The position numbers were made by a program, and so were the translations under genes. Below the pieces are notes generated by a model. The model had not been told where the DNA came from, ran no database searches, and saw nothing but the letters and a program-made list of their open reading frames with translations. Below, piece by piece: positions 15,860 through 23,350 of a DNA stretch of 36,551 nucleotides. Each line of letters starts with the position of its first letter. Positions within the stretch are counted from its first letter, which is position 1. Origin of the DNA: an uncultured Granulicella sp. (lineage in GTDB: Bacteria > Acidobacteriota > Terriglobia > Terriglobales > Acidobacteriaceae); assembly GCA_937873145.1 (NCBI GenBank), contig CALMVK010000342.1, positions 1 through 36,551 of the forward strand, written 5' to 3'.

Positions 15860-16923
15860 TCGGCGCTTAACTCCGGCTCGCGTTTCGGCGGGTCGTAGCT
15901 GTCGTATCCGTAGTAGCCACCGGTTACCGGCGGCCGCTTTACTGCGTTGAGCACGAATCCCAGAATGCGGGAAGCTTTGAGTTCCAGCAATGCCCGCTGA
16001 GCGGTCTCGTATTTTGTACTTCCTCCGCGAGCAACAAGCAGGACTCCATCGCAGGCGCGGGCGAGATTCACTCCATCGGCGACCAGGTTGACCGGGGAGG
16101 AGTCGACGACGATCCAGTCGAAGGAAGGCGCGAGGGTTGCGATGAGTTGGTCAAAGCGGTGATTGCCGGAGAGATCGGCGGCGTTCTGGGCCTCGGTACC
16201 TCCAGAGATGAAAGTAAGCGAAGCGAGACCAGGGGGAAGGGCCTTCTCCCCGGTTGAAGCACGTTGAATGACTTCTAGCAGGGGGACTTTGCCGGCGAGA
16301 TAGTCGGAGAGTCCAACATCATTCGGTGCTCCCAGCATCTTGTGCAGCGAGCTGCGGCGCATGTCTCCATCGATGAGCAGGACGCGGCTGGCCTTATGTT
16401 TGCTGAAAGAGATGGCGAGATTGGCCGTGATAAAGCTTTTACCCTCTTGCGGGAGGCCGCTGCTGACAAGAACGGATTTGAGTTTATTCAAATCGCGGAA
16501 CTCGAACATGCGGGAGCGCAGACTGCGGAACTGTTCCACGCCGCTGCCTCGTTCTTCAAGTGACGGAAGCTGGGCGAAGACCGGCGTCCAGGTTCGGGTA
16601 GGAACTTGGCGGAGGTCGATGCTGGCAGGCTCGACGGATTTGGCAGCCTGCGCGACTCCCGGAAGGACGCGCGACTCTCCTGGTGCGGGATTTCTGGGAT
16701 GCCGGTCGGCAAGGACTGCATCTGCACTTGCAGGAGAAGATGATCCTGTTGGCCTATAAGCGGGGCGCTCCAGGATCGTCTCCGAAACCGGGGCAACCTG
16801 CCATCGTGTGGACGTCTGTTCGCCAGGGAGCACCGCTGTCGCTTCTTCGCCTGTAAGTGTCTCGGTGCTGGCCTCGACGCGATCCCGTTCAGCACGCAGC
16901 AGCGCTTCGTAGATCTTGCTCAT
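15856..16923 (-). CDS. Exosortase-associated tyrosine autokinase (BY-kinase, CpsD-like)
   Basis: The 355-residue cytoplasmic protein starts MSKIYEALLRAERDR, followed by a low-complexity linker to about residue 125. The BY-kinase domain begins with EQFRSLRSRMFEF. Walker A is SGLPQEGKS (155-163), Walker A' is VLLIDGDMRR (181-190) and Walker B is DWIVVDSSPV. The C-terminus contains a tyrosine cluster, GGYYGYDSYDPP, the expected site of trans-autophosphorylation. There is no membrane domain, so it presumably works with the separate Wzz-like protein encoded at 17889-19418, as CpsD does with CpsC. Phosphorylation cycling in such pairs sets polymer length and export. The gene overlaps both of its neighbours by 4 bp, which fits tight stoichiometric control. 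Confidence 0.93.
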   Translation of the reverse strand: MSKIYEALLRAERDRVEASTETLTGEEATAVLPGEQTSTRWQVAPVSETILERPAYRPTGSSSPASADAVLADRHPRNPAPGESRVLPGVAQAAKSVEPASIDLRQVPTRTWTPVFAQLPSLEERGSGVEQFRSLRSRMFEFRDLNKLKSVLVSSGLPQEGKSFITANLAISFSKHKASRVLLIDGDMRRSSLHKMLGAPNDVGLSDYLAGKVPLLEVIQRASTGEKALPPGLASLTFISGGTEAQNAADLSGNHRFDQLIATLAPSFDWIVVDSSPVNLVADGVNLARACDGVLLVARGGSTKYETAQRALLELKASRILGFVLNAVKRPPVTGGYYGYDSYDPPKREPELSAE

Positions 16924-17858
16924 CGGATATAGCCTCCTGATTTTTCTCCGTGTGCGGTGAAAGCGGCGGAACTGTCCGTGGTGCCTTCACGGTCGGACGT
17001 ATTGCGAAGGCCGCCAAAGCTCTCCTGGGAGGAGGCAACGATGAAGGGCTGGGTCTCAAGATCCAGATCCTTGACGACGGACTGAATGACGGACTCCGAG
17101 ATTTGGTTGAACTGGTCTACGTAGCCTGCGATCAAGGCATGTTCGCAGATTAGATTGATGACGCGAGGGATGCCTCGGCTGGCGCGATGCACAGCGGTAA
17201 CGGCGTCGTCTGAGAAGATTTTGCGATCCGTACCGGCCACACTGAGCCTCTGGATGATGTAGGCGGCGGTCTGCGTGAGTGTGATGGCCTGGGTGCGGCT
17301 CCAGAGAGCAACCCGCTGCCGCAGCTGGCGCAGAGCTGGAAGCCGAAGCTTGTCTTCAAACTCCGGCTGACCGGAGAGCACAATCTGCACCAGCTTCTCC
17401 GAGGAGGTCTCTAAATTAGTCAGTAAGCGGATCTCTTCGAGCAGTTCAAGCGATAGTCCCTGAGCTTCGTCGACCACAATGACGCAGGTCTCGCGATTGC
17501 GGTAGCGTTCGATGAGCCAGCGGTTGAGCTGGATGAGCATCCCTGATTTCGTGCGACTCTCCGGCGTCAGGCCGAAGTCGCTGAGCACGAATTCGAAGAA
17601 GTCGAGCGTCTCCAGCTGTGGGTTGAAGACGAAGGAGGTGTACACCTGCGTCTGGTCGAAGGAGGCGAGAGCGCGGCGCAGCAGGGTAGTCTTTCCGGTG
17701 CCGACCTCACCGGTAAGCACGATAAAACCCTTATGAGCCGAGATGCCGTACTCCAGGCAGGCGAGGGCCTCGCGGGTGTGCGGCATCATGTAGAGAAAGC
17801 GTGGGTCGGGACTCGTCCCAAACGGATTGCTCTGCAGTTGGTAGAAGTTCTTATACAT
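16920..17858 (-). CDS. Exosortase-system AAA ATPase (GspA/ExeA-like)
   Basis: This 312-residue protein starts MYKNFYQLQSNPFGTSPDPRFLY, the standard opening of GspA/ExeA-type ATPases and of the ATPase of PEP-CTERM EPS loci. Motifs are Walker A TGEVGTGKTTLL (49-60), Walker B CVIVVDEAQGL (125-135), sensor-like QIVLSGQPEF, an arginine-rich LRQLRQRV, and GIPRVINLICEHALI near residue 235. No membrane span follows, unlike ExeA. Its cellular role is not settled; it may energise or position the export machinery at the inner membrane. The start at 17858 lies inside a 14-bp palindrome and follows a 30-bp gap, the widest in the operon. Its stop overlaps the kinase start by 4 bp. Confidence 0.92.
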   Translation of the reverse strand: MYKNFYQLQSNPFGTSPDPRFLYMMPHTREALACLEYGISAHKGFIVLTGEVGTGKTTLLRRALASFDQTQVYTSFVFNPQLETLDFFEFVLSDFGLTPESRTKSGMLIQLNRWLIERYRNRETCVIVVDEAQGLSLELLEEIRLLTNLETSSEKLVQIVLSGQPEFEDKLRLPALRQLRQRVALWSRTQAITLTQTAAYIIQRLSVAGTDRKIFSDDAVTAVHRASRGIPRVINLICEHALIAGYVDQFNQISESVIQSVVKDLDLETQPFIVASSQESFGGLRNTSDREGTTDSSAAFTAHGEKSGGYIR

Positions 17859-17870
17859 AGGTCGACCTAT
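17857..17870. promoter_or_regulatory. 14-bp perfect palindrome over the ATPase start codon
   Basis: ATAGGTC-GACCTAT spans the ribosome-binding region and the first two bases of the ATG (17858-17856, minus strand). It could be an operator for an internal promoter or a small hairpin that masks the ribosome site; the AGG of the likely Shine-Dalgarno is inside one arm. Confidence 0.4.
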
Positions 17871-17888
17871 ACGTGCACATAGTCTGTT

Positions 17889-19418
17889 TTATTTAGGAGC
17901 TGTTTTCCAAGGCAAAAAACCACGTTTAGGAGCACCGGGAACGGAAGCTTCTTCGCTGGTCAAGGCGATGATGGCCAGGGTGGGAAGCTTGGTGAAAGCC
18001 CAGACGTCGCGCTCGGTCCGCAAGGCGGTATCGCGGTATTCGAGCAGTCCCACAATCAACAGTCCCAAGGCAAGTCCGCCGGCGAGACCTCCCATGGCGA
18101 AGATTGGCCGTTTGGGATAGTTGGGCGAGTCGGGAAGATTGGGTTGATCCATCACGCGGAACTGTTCCCCTTCCTGGCGACGCTCGAGATCGGTCGCCAT
18201 CTTGGCGTTATTCATCTCACTGAGCAACCGGTCGTAGAAAGTTTGCGCGGTGGAGTAGTCGCGGGTGAGCTGCTTGTACTCCTCCTGCACTTGGGGGCTG
18301 GACGAGATGCGATCCTGGTAGACGTGGACGGCGTTTTGAATACTGCCCTGTTCCCGGCGCGCATCGTTGATGCCAAGGTCGAGTGCGCGAATCTGGGCGC
18401 GAATTTGCTGCGTGGCGGGCGATTCAACGACACGCGACGGTGCTGCGCTGGGGACGGAAGCTACGGATGCGGGTCCTACCGCCATTTTTCTGCGCAAATC
18501 GGCGATGTTGCGACGGATGGTGATGACATCGGGATAGTCCGCCGTGTAATGCGCGGTCAAGTCAGCCTCCTGCGCGAGCAGCTTTTGCATCTCGAGCTCC
18601 TGTGCCTGAGAAGCAGCAGGTGGAGGCGGAGGTCCTGTCATAGCCAAGCTCGGCAAAGCCGGCTGCGCGTTGGCAGACTGTTGGGCCAGCATGGATTCGT
18701 CATAACTCTTCTGCTGCTCCATGCGCGCAAGCGACTGCGTTGCGGCCTCAAGCTGGGTGTTCAGGCTGGTGAGCATCTGAACGCTGCTGGTCTCTTCCCC
18801 GGGTAGCTTACCGACATACTGGCGCTGAAAGGCAGCCAACTTGGCATCCTGCTCATCGAGGCTCTTTTTTGCATCGGCGAGCTGTCCTTTCAGAAACTCG
18901 GTGGTGCCTTCGGCTGAATCCTCGCGCGACTTCAGGTTTTCGCTCAGAAAGAGGGAGGTAATCTCACCGCAGACCAGCTGCGCGGTGTGGGGATCGCTGG
19001 CAGTGAAGGAGATAAAGAAGCCGGGTAGGCCGCCGGAGTGAGCGATCTGCGAGTGAATGGGCTGGATGGCAATATCCTTGCGCACTAGATCGATGCGGTC
19101 ATCCATGCTCATCTTATTGGCGCCATAGAGGTTATACCGCTCAATGATGGGCTGGATGCGCGAACGGCTGAAGATCTGCTCACGCATGGAAGCGAGGCGG
19201 CTATCCAGATCGGAGGAGACGACTGGCGTAACGTAGTCGCCTGGAACCTTCTGCTGATCGATTAGCACAAGGGTTTGTGACAGGTATTGGGAGGGAATGG
19301 TGAAGCTGAAGACGTAGGCAAGGATCGGCAGCACGATAGCCGGGATGGCGATGATCCAGAGACGCCGCTTCAAAATGAAAAGATAGTCGTCGAGATTGAG
19401 AGCGCGGTGACCCAGCAT
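17889..19418 (-). CDS. Wzz-type chain-length determinant protein, exosortase-associated
   Basis: The 509-residue product has an N-terminal membrane helix (about 19-38, LWIIAIPAIVLPILAYVFSF), a large periplasmic domain and a second helix near residue 445 (IFAMGGLAGGLALGLLIVGLLEY). The periplasmic part has the Wzz signature YLSQTLVLIDQQKVPGDYV, long coiled-coil segments (KGQLADAKKSLDEQDAKLAAFQRQYV; ELEMQKLLAQEADLTAHY) and the proline-rich segment before helix two (FRVMDQPNLPDSPNYPKRP). It belongs to the polysaccharide co-polymerase class that sets EPS chain length and connects the inner-membrane polymerase to the outer-membrane export pore. A short cytoplasmic tail ends in basic residues; the kinase is a separate protein encoded two genes later. 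Confidence 0.92.
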   Translation of the reverse strand: MLGHRALNLDDYLFILKRRLWIIAIPAIVLPILAYVFSFTIPSQYLSQTLVLIDQQKVPGDYVTPVVSSDLDSRLASMREQIFSRSRIQPIIERYNLYGANKMSMDDRIDLVRKDIAIQPIHSQIAHSGGLPGFFISFTASDPHTAQLVCGEITSLFLSENLKSREDSAEGTTEFLKGQLADAKKSLDEQDAKLAAFQRQYVGKLPGEETSSVQMLTSLNTQLEAATQSLARMEQQKSYDESMLAQQSANAQPALPSLAMTGPPPPPAASQAQELEMQKLLAQEADLTAHYTADYPDVITIRRNIADLRRKMAVGPASVASVPSAAPSRVVESPATQQIRAQIRALDLGINDARREQGSIQNAVHVYQDRISSSPQVQEEYKQLTRDYSTAQTFYDRLLSEMNNAKMATDLERRQEGEQFRVMDQPNLPDSPNYPKRPIFAMGGLAGGLALGLLIVGLLEYRDTALRTERDVWAFTKLPTLAIIALTSEEASVPGAPKRGFLPWKTAPK

Positions 19419-19427
19419 AGTTGCTCC

Positions 19428-20747
19428 TTAGTCGTTATGGCCGAAGCGTCTGCCAAGGGGAGAGTAGGTGATGCCGAAGGCAAATGTCTGGCTAAAACCA
19501 TTCAGGGCGATCGCGGAGACCGAGGCTCCCTGGGTTAGCTGGTGCAGGGCGGCGTAGCTTGCGTAAGCCGTCAAGGCCTGGCTGATCCGGTAGTTCAACT
19601 GCGCGCTTCCGATCAACGTATTGATGTTGGTGGCCGGAAACAAAGCGTTTCCGGAAGGAAGCCCGGAGATGGCTGGGAAGAGGGTCTGCGTGCTATAGTC
19701 GCTGACACTGGCCGTACCCTGAATGTTGCGGGTGAAGCGCCGCGACACGCCGCCGGTGACGGTATTTGTCAGCGCTCCCGTAACCACACCTGCTCCGTTG
19801 CTGGTTCCGCGAAAGTAGGTAACGAATCCGCGATAGGTTTTGCCGGAGTAGGTCAGCGATGTGTCTACACTGATCCCGATCGAGGGTGGATAGAGCGCCG
19901 TGTCGGAGCTGGCCGTACGCTGCGGCCCAACGCCGAGAGTGACCGAGTACTTCCGGCTGAGCTGACGGTTCAAGGTAAGCAGGGCGGTTTCCGTGGTGAC
20001 GGAAGTGGATGTTCCGCTGAACGTATAGCGCGAGTAGCTGGCCTGGCCACCTATATTGTTAAGCGCATTGATGCGATGGTTGAGGCCACCACCCACCGTA
20101 AGCTGATTGTCATCAATGCCTTCGCTTGCATCGACCCCGACAAAGCGCAGGATGGAGTAGGTGCCGGTCCCCTGCACAGAGGTGCTTCCGGTAACCGCCC
20201 GGGAGAGTGTGCCGGAGGCGGAGTTGGTCACCCGTGGTGCGTAGTCGCTGAGCAGACCTTGACTTGCGGGCCCTGTTCCTACGACTGGAAAGAGATTCTG
20301 ATCGCCCAGCCCAGGGATGCCGGAGAGTCCAACGCTGGGCGACTCTGGAGAGTAGCTTACCGAGTCCGAGGCGACGGCACTCCACTTCTCCCATTTATAG
20401 ACTTGGGAGGCGGTCAGACTTTGCACAAACGTCGAAGGTTCATTGGTGGCAGCAAAGAGGTATGCTCCGGAATACAGCACGCTGAGCGGATGCTGGCTCC
20501 CGTTCGAGATGAAGGCGAGATTGCCGGAGATGCTGGATGCATGCGCGTTATCGTCCGCGCCGCCATACCCAAAGGTCAAAATCTCTGACGCACTGAGCGA
20601 GTACTGGAGTGCGCCCTGCACAGTCGGCAGCTGGAATCCGAGATCACCGCCGGTACGGGTGACTGCAGGCACAGCTTGGCCTTTTGCGGCGAAGAAGAGC
20701 CCAAACAGGAACGGACTGGCCAGACCGAGACAAAAGCGTTTTCTCAT
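19428..20747 (-). CDS. Outer-membrane beta-barrel protein of the EPS system
   Basis: The 439-residue product starts with a signal peptide (MRKRFCLGLASPFLFGLFFAAKGQA). The mature part is rich in Ser, Thr, Gly and Tyr with alternating polar and aromatic strands, such as GALQYSLSASEILTFGYGG, NIGGQASYSRYTFSGTSTSV, KYSVTLGVGPQRTAS and ALTAYASYAALHQL, typical of a porin-like barrel. Its C-terminal strand is AFGITYSPLGRRFGHND, without the usual terminal Phe. In exosortase EPS loci an outer-membrane barrel of uncertain function sits beside the export protein. It may help the polymer cross the outer membrane. The ATG overlaps the stop of the export-protein gene by 4 bp, and the next gene starts 9 bp after its stop. 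Confidence 0.8.
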   Translation of the reverse strand: MRKRFCLGLASPFLFGLFFAAKGQAVPAVTRTGGDLGFQLPTVQGALQYSLSASEILTFGYGGADDNAHASSISGNLAFISNGSQHPLSVLYSGAYLFAATNEPSTFVQSLTASQVYKWEKWSAVASDSVSYSPESPSVGLSGIPGLGDQNLFPVVGTGPASQGLLSDYAPRVTNSASGTLSRAVTGSTSVQGTGTYSILRFVGVDASEGIDDNQLTVGGGLNHRINALNNIGGQASYSRYTFSGTSTSVTTETALLTLNRQLSRKYSVTLGVGPQRTASSDTALYPPSIGISVDTSLTYSGKTYRGFVTYFRGTSNGAGVVTGALTNTVTGGVSRRFTRNIQGTASVSDYSTQTLFPAISGLPSGNALFPATNINTLIGSAQLNYRISQALTAYASYAALHQLTQGASVSAIALNGFSQTFAFGITYSPLGRRFGHND

Positions 20748-21388
20748 GGAACCACGATGGTGTCGCCCGGCACCAAAACGATGCCTTGCTCATTTCCGGT
20801 TTTGATCGCCTTCTTGTAATCGAAGAAGAGCTTCTTTTGCTTGCCGTTCTCCGTGCGCAGAATGTAGATATGCTTCGCATTGGCGTATGGAGATAGACCG
20901 CCCGCGGCTGCGATGGCCTGAAGCGGTGTCATCTCTGGTGTCAGGGGCATACCCCCAACATGGCCGACCTCGCCCAGCAGAAAGACCCGTTTGCTGTTGA
21001 CCGTAACAACCGTGACGGTCACCAAAGGATCGTTGATGTACTTCTTCAGGCGGCTGCTCAGGTCCGTACTAAGGAGCGTGGGAGTCATGCCCGAGGCGGG
21101 GATATCACCCAGCAGCGGGAGGGAGATCATCCCGTCAGGGCGAACCGTTAGACTCTGTGAAAGAGCTGGCTCCTTCCAAACCGTGACTTGAATGACGTCC
21201 TGCGGCCCGATGACGTAGCTTGGAGAGGTCGGGCTAGCGGTGCCAGACTCCGGGGCCGGCAGCGGAACGGGCGCAGGCGCAGGTTTTGCACTCAGGACCG
21301 GAGTGGTGACGCCTGGCTGCTGGCCAGCCGCCGTCGACCAAGTGGAAATCACGGAACAGAAAAACACAAGCGAGAAAATGAACTTCAT
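20744..21388 (-). CDS. Polysaccharide export protein (Wza/Poly_export-SLBB)
   Basis: This is the first gene of the leftward operon. The 214-residue product has a cleavable signal sequence (MKFIFSLVFFCSVISTWSTAAGQQ), a proline-rich linker, then the Poly_export domain (YVIGPQDVIQVTVWKEPALSQSLTVRPDGMISLPLLGDIPASGMTP, with LKKYINDPLVTVTVV). It ends with an SLBB domain (RVFLLGEVGHVGGMPLTPEMTPLQAIAAAGGLSPYANAKHIYILR, then GIVLVPGDTIVVP). It is shorter than Wza and lacks its C-terminal outer-membrane helix and an obvious lipobox, so it may depend on the neighbouring barrel protein to span the outer membrane. It forms the periplasmic part of the EPS export channel. Confidence 0.92.
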   Translation of the reverse strand: MKFIFSLVFFCSVISTWSTAAGQQPGVTTPVLSAKPAPAPVPLPAPESGTASPTSPSYVIGPQDVIQVTVWKEPALSQSLTVRPDGMISLPLLGDIPASGMTPTLLSTDLSSRLKKYINDPLVTVTVVTVNSKRVFLLGEVGHVGGMPLTPEMTPLQAIAAAGGLSPYANAKHIYILRTENGKQKKLFFDYKKAIKTGNEQGIVLVPGDTIVVP

Positions 21389-21545
21389 GACATACCTACA
21401 TTCCGAGTACGGGATTCGCGGAGGTCGCGGATTGCTCCTGCGTGATCTCCGCTGAAACAGGCCCGACTGCCTGTATCTGCGTCGATCCCGGGCCGGCTTC
21501 GGCTATTCTATGCGATCTCCGGTACTCCGGCTCACACCCAAAGTG

Positions 21546-21585
21546 GTAGAGAACCTCTACTAAAGCGGCATAGCAGCGCAGACAA
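21546..21585 (-). promoter_or_regulatory. Candidate promoter with overlapping inverted repeat for the EPS operon
   Basis: On the minus strand TTGTCT (21585-21580) is followed after 17 bp by TAGTAG (21562-21557), a weak sigma-70-like pair. An inverted repeat GTAGAG-AAC-CTCTAC (21546-21560) overlaps the proposed -10 and could be an operator. No sigma-54 type element was found here by eye. Confidence 0.3.
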
Positions 21586-21622
21586 GGTGTAACTGACACT
21601 ATCTATGATTACAATTTCGAAG

Positions 21623-21651
21623 TCGACCTTTTAACAGGACAGGGATAAAAT
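21623..21651 (+). promoter_or_regulatory. Candidate promoter for the exosortase unit
   Basis: TCGACC (21623-21628), a 17-bp spacer and TAAAAT (21646-21651) form a sigma-70-like pair. The GTG start of the exosortase gene is at 21658, seven bases beyond the -10, so a transcript from here would be leaderless or nearly so. The alternative is that AGGGA at 21641-21645 is a distant ribosome site. Confidence 0.35.
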
Positions 21652-21657
21652 CGAGCC

Positions 21658-22593
21658 GTGGTTTCAGACTACCCTGCCCAGAACTCGACGACTCCCTCGA
21701 TCCGCGCAACGACTGTGCCATCCACTGGTTGGTCTGTGCTGGGGTTCGGTGCGGGCAGATCCGGGCTTGCGGCAGGCCTGGCCCTATTCGTCCTTGTGGT
21801 TGTGCTTTATGCGCGGATTGGCCTGAAGTTAGCCCATGACTGGTACCAGTTCCCTGATTCCTCTCATGGAATGCTCATACCTTTCTTTGTACTGTTTCTG
21901 CTTTGGGACAAACGCGCAGCGTTACAGCAAACCCCGATTCGGCCCACATGGCGGGGGTTCTGGCTAGTCATTATCGGTTTGTTTGTGCTGATGGTCGGAA
22001 TCTTCGGCGCGGACCTGTTTTTGTCGCGGATATCTTTCCTCCTGGTCACTGCCGGAATTCTCTGGAGCCTTTGCGGGCGGTTTATGCTCGGTCAGCTCAA
22101 GTTTATTTTGTTCGTCGCGCTGCTTGGCATTCCACTGCCGACCCTGATCCTGAACCACATTACGTTTCCTCTACAGCTTCTTTCCTCGAATGCGGCGAGC
22201 CGGCTGCTTCCGCTGGCCGGCGTTCCCGTGCTGCAGGAGGGGAACATTATTCAGCTACCGGCCATGCAACTGGAGGTGGCCGAAGCATGCAGCGGCATTC
22301 GCTCACTGATGAGTCTGTTCACCGTGGCTGTCATTTACGGATACTTCATCGAGCAGAGGATCTCCCGGCGAGTTGCCTTAGCCTTGGCCAGTATTCCCAT
22401 CGCGGTGATTGCGAACTCGGCTAGGATCTTTGGCACTGGCCTCTGCGTACAATACTGGGATCCTGAAAAAGCGATGGGCTTCTTCCATGAATTTTCAGGC
22501 TGGCTCATCTTTTTGGTTTCACTCTCCTGTCTTTACTTGGTCCATCGCTTGATGGCGTTGGCAAAGCCGTCGGCGGCAGGTGTTGCCGCATGA
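21658..22593 (+). CDS. Exosortase (8-TM transpeptidase of the EpsH/XrtA group)
   Basis: The 311-residue integral membrane protein has about eight helices. It contains the exosortase catalytic set: Cys211 in EVAEACSGIRSL, Arg256 in IANSARIFGTG, and His277 in GFFHEFSGWLIF. It also has the conserved periplasmic DSSHGMLIP segment (68-75). Exosortases cut PEP-CTERM-like C-terminal signals and transfer the protein, probably to a glycan or lipid carrier. The start is a GTG at 21658, supported only by the fact that the frame begins there; residues 1-25 are polar and poorly conserved in appearance, so a later start is possible. The next gene overlaps its stop by 4 bp. EpsI is separate here rather than fused to the exosortase. 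The EPS genes of the adjacent operon point to the XrtA group, but typing needs a profile search. Confidence 0.92.
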   Translation: MVSDYPAQNSTTPSIRATTVPSTGWSVLGFGAGRSGLAAGLALFVLVVVLYARIGLKLAHDWYQFPDSSHGMLIPFFVLFLLWDKRAALQQTPIRPTWRGFWLVIIGLFVLMVGIFGADLFLSRISFLLVTAGILWSLCGRFMLGQLKFILFVALLGIPLPTLILNHITFPLQLLSSNAASRLLPLAGVPVLQEGNIIQLPAMQLEVAEACSGIRSLMSLFTVAVIYGYFIEQRISRRVALALASIPIAVIANSARIFGTGLCVQYWDPEKAMGFFHEFSGWLIFLVSLSCLYLVHRLMALAKPSAAGVAA

Positions 22594-23270
22594 CCTCTCC
22601 TCAGTTCTGGTCCATTCTTTGTCTTTTGGGTGGGACCGCGGCGCTCATTAATGTACGAGGCGATCAGGACCGCGTCCCAAGCAGTACTCCGTTAAGCCAG
22701 TTTCCGAGCAGGATCGGAGTCTGGTCCAGCACAGACGTTCCGATCCATCAGGATGTTTTGGACGTGCTCGGCAAAGGTTTTTTCCTCAACCGAATTTACA
22801 CGGAAACAGCTTCCGTGAGCCCTGCAACGGTGAGTCCAGCGACAACTGCAGGCGCAGATTCCATCGGTCTGTTTATCGGCTATTTTCCAACCCAGCGAAC
22901 AGGACAATCGATCCACTCGCCGCAAAACTGCCTGCCCGGCTCGGGATGGACGTTTGAATCTTCAGGAACGACCGACATTACCGATGATGTAGGCAAGATG
23001 ATTCGAGTAGGAGAATATGTGATCTCAGACGGCACCTCGAAGGACGAGGTGCTCTACTGGTATCGAGCACACGGACGCAGTATGGCTAGCGACTATGCCG
23101 CTAAGTTCTACACCCTGTTGGATTCAATTCGCTATAGCCGGACCGATGCCGCGCTGGTTCGCGTGGTAACCACGATGCGGCCTGGCGAGAGCCGCCAAGC
23201 CGCCCACGATCGCGCGGTCAACTTCGTAAAAGAGACCTCCCCTTTGTTGCCGGCCTATGTTCCAGACTAA
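22590..23270 (+). CDS. epsI: EpsI family exosortase-associated protein
   Basis: The ATG at 22590 overlaps the exosortase stop, so the two are coupled. The 226-residue protein has an N-terminal membrane segment (about residues 7-20) and an extracytoplasmic EpsI domain with LSQFPSRIGVWSSTDVPI, IGLFIGYFPTQRTGQSIHSPQNCLPGSGW (HSPxxCLPGSGW at 109-120) and YWYRAHGRSMASDYAAKFYTLLDSI. EpsI accompanies or is fused to many exosortases; its biochemical role is unknown, although the invariant Cys and His suggest a catalytic or redox site. A short duplication (VSPATVSPAT, residues 76-85) lies in a variable loop. The PrsT-like gene follows after 80 bp. Confidence 0.9.
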   Translation: MTSPQFWSILCLLGGTAALINVRGDQDRVPSSTPLSQFPSRIGVWSSTDVPIHQDVLDVLGKGFFLNRIYTETASVSPATVSPATTAGADSIGLFIGYFPTQRTGQSIHSPQNCLPGSGWTFESSGTTDITDDVGKMIRVGEYVISDGTSKDEVLYWYRAHGRSMASDYAAKFYTLLDSIRYSRTDAALVRVVTTMRPGESRQAAHDRAVNFVKETSPLLPAYVPD

Positions 23271-23310
23271 AGTGGCAGCCCACTCCCGCTTTCGAACTAT
23301 GTAGATTAGA

Positions 23311-23332
23311 AGTGTTTGTGCCGATGAACACT
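23311..23332 (+). promoter_or_regulatory. Inverted repeat in the epsI-prsT gap
   Basis: AGTGTT and AACACT form a perfect 6-bp stem around a 10-base loop, about 18 bases before the ATG of the TPR lipoprotein gene and just ahead of its AGGTG ribosome site. There is no U-run after it, so it is not a standard terminator; it may be an operator or an mRNA hairpin. Confidence 0.35.
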
Positions 23333-23350
23333 GTAAGAGATAGGTGAACC

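Noticed and set aside
19542..20588. A 348-codon frame opposite the outer-membrane barrel gene.
   Set aside because: No domain, no signal peptide and no ribosome site; the minus-strand gene has a signal peptide and overlaps its operon neighbours by 4 bp.
22799..22817. Perfect 7-bp hairpin CACGGAA-ACAGC-TTCCGTG inside epsI.
   Set aside because: It lies within coding sequence in a variable loop region with no nearby gene end; chance symmetry is likely.
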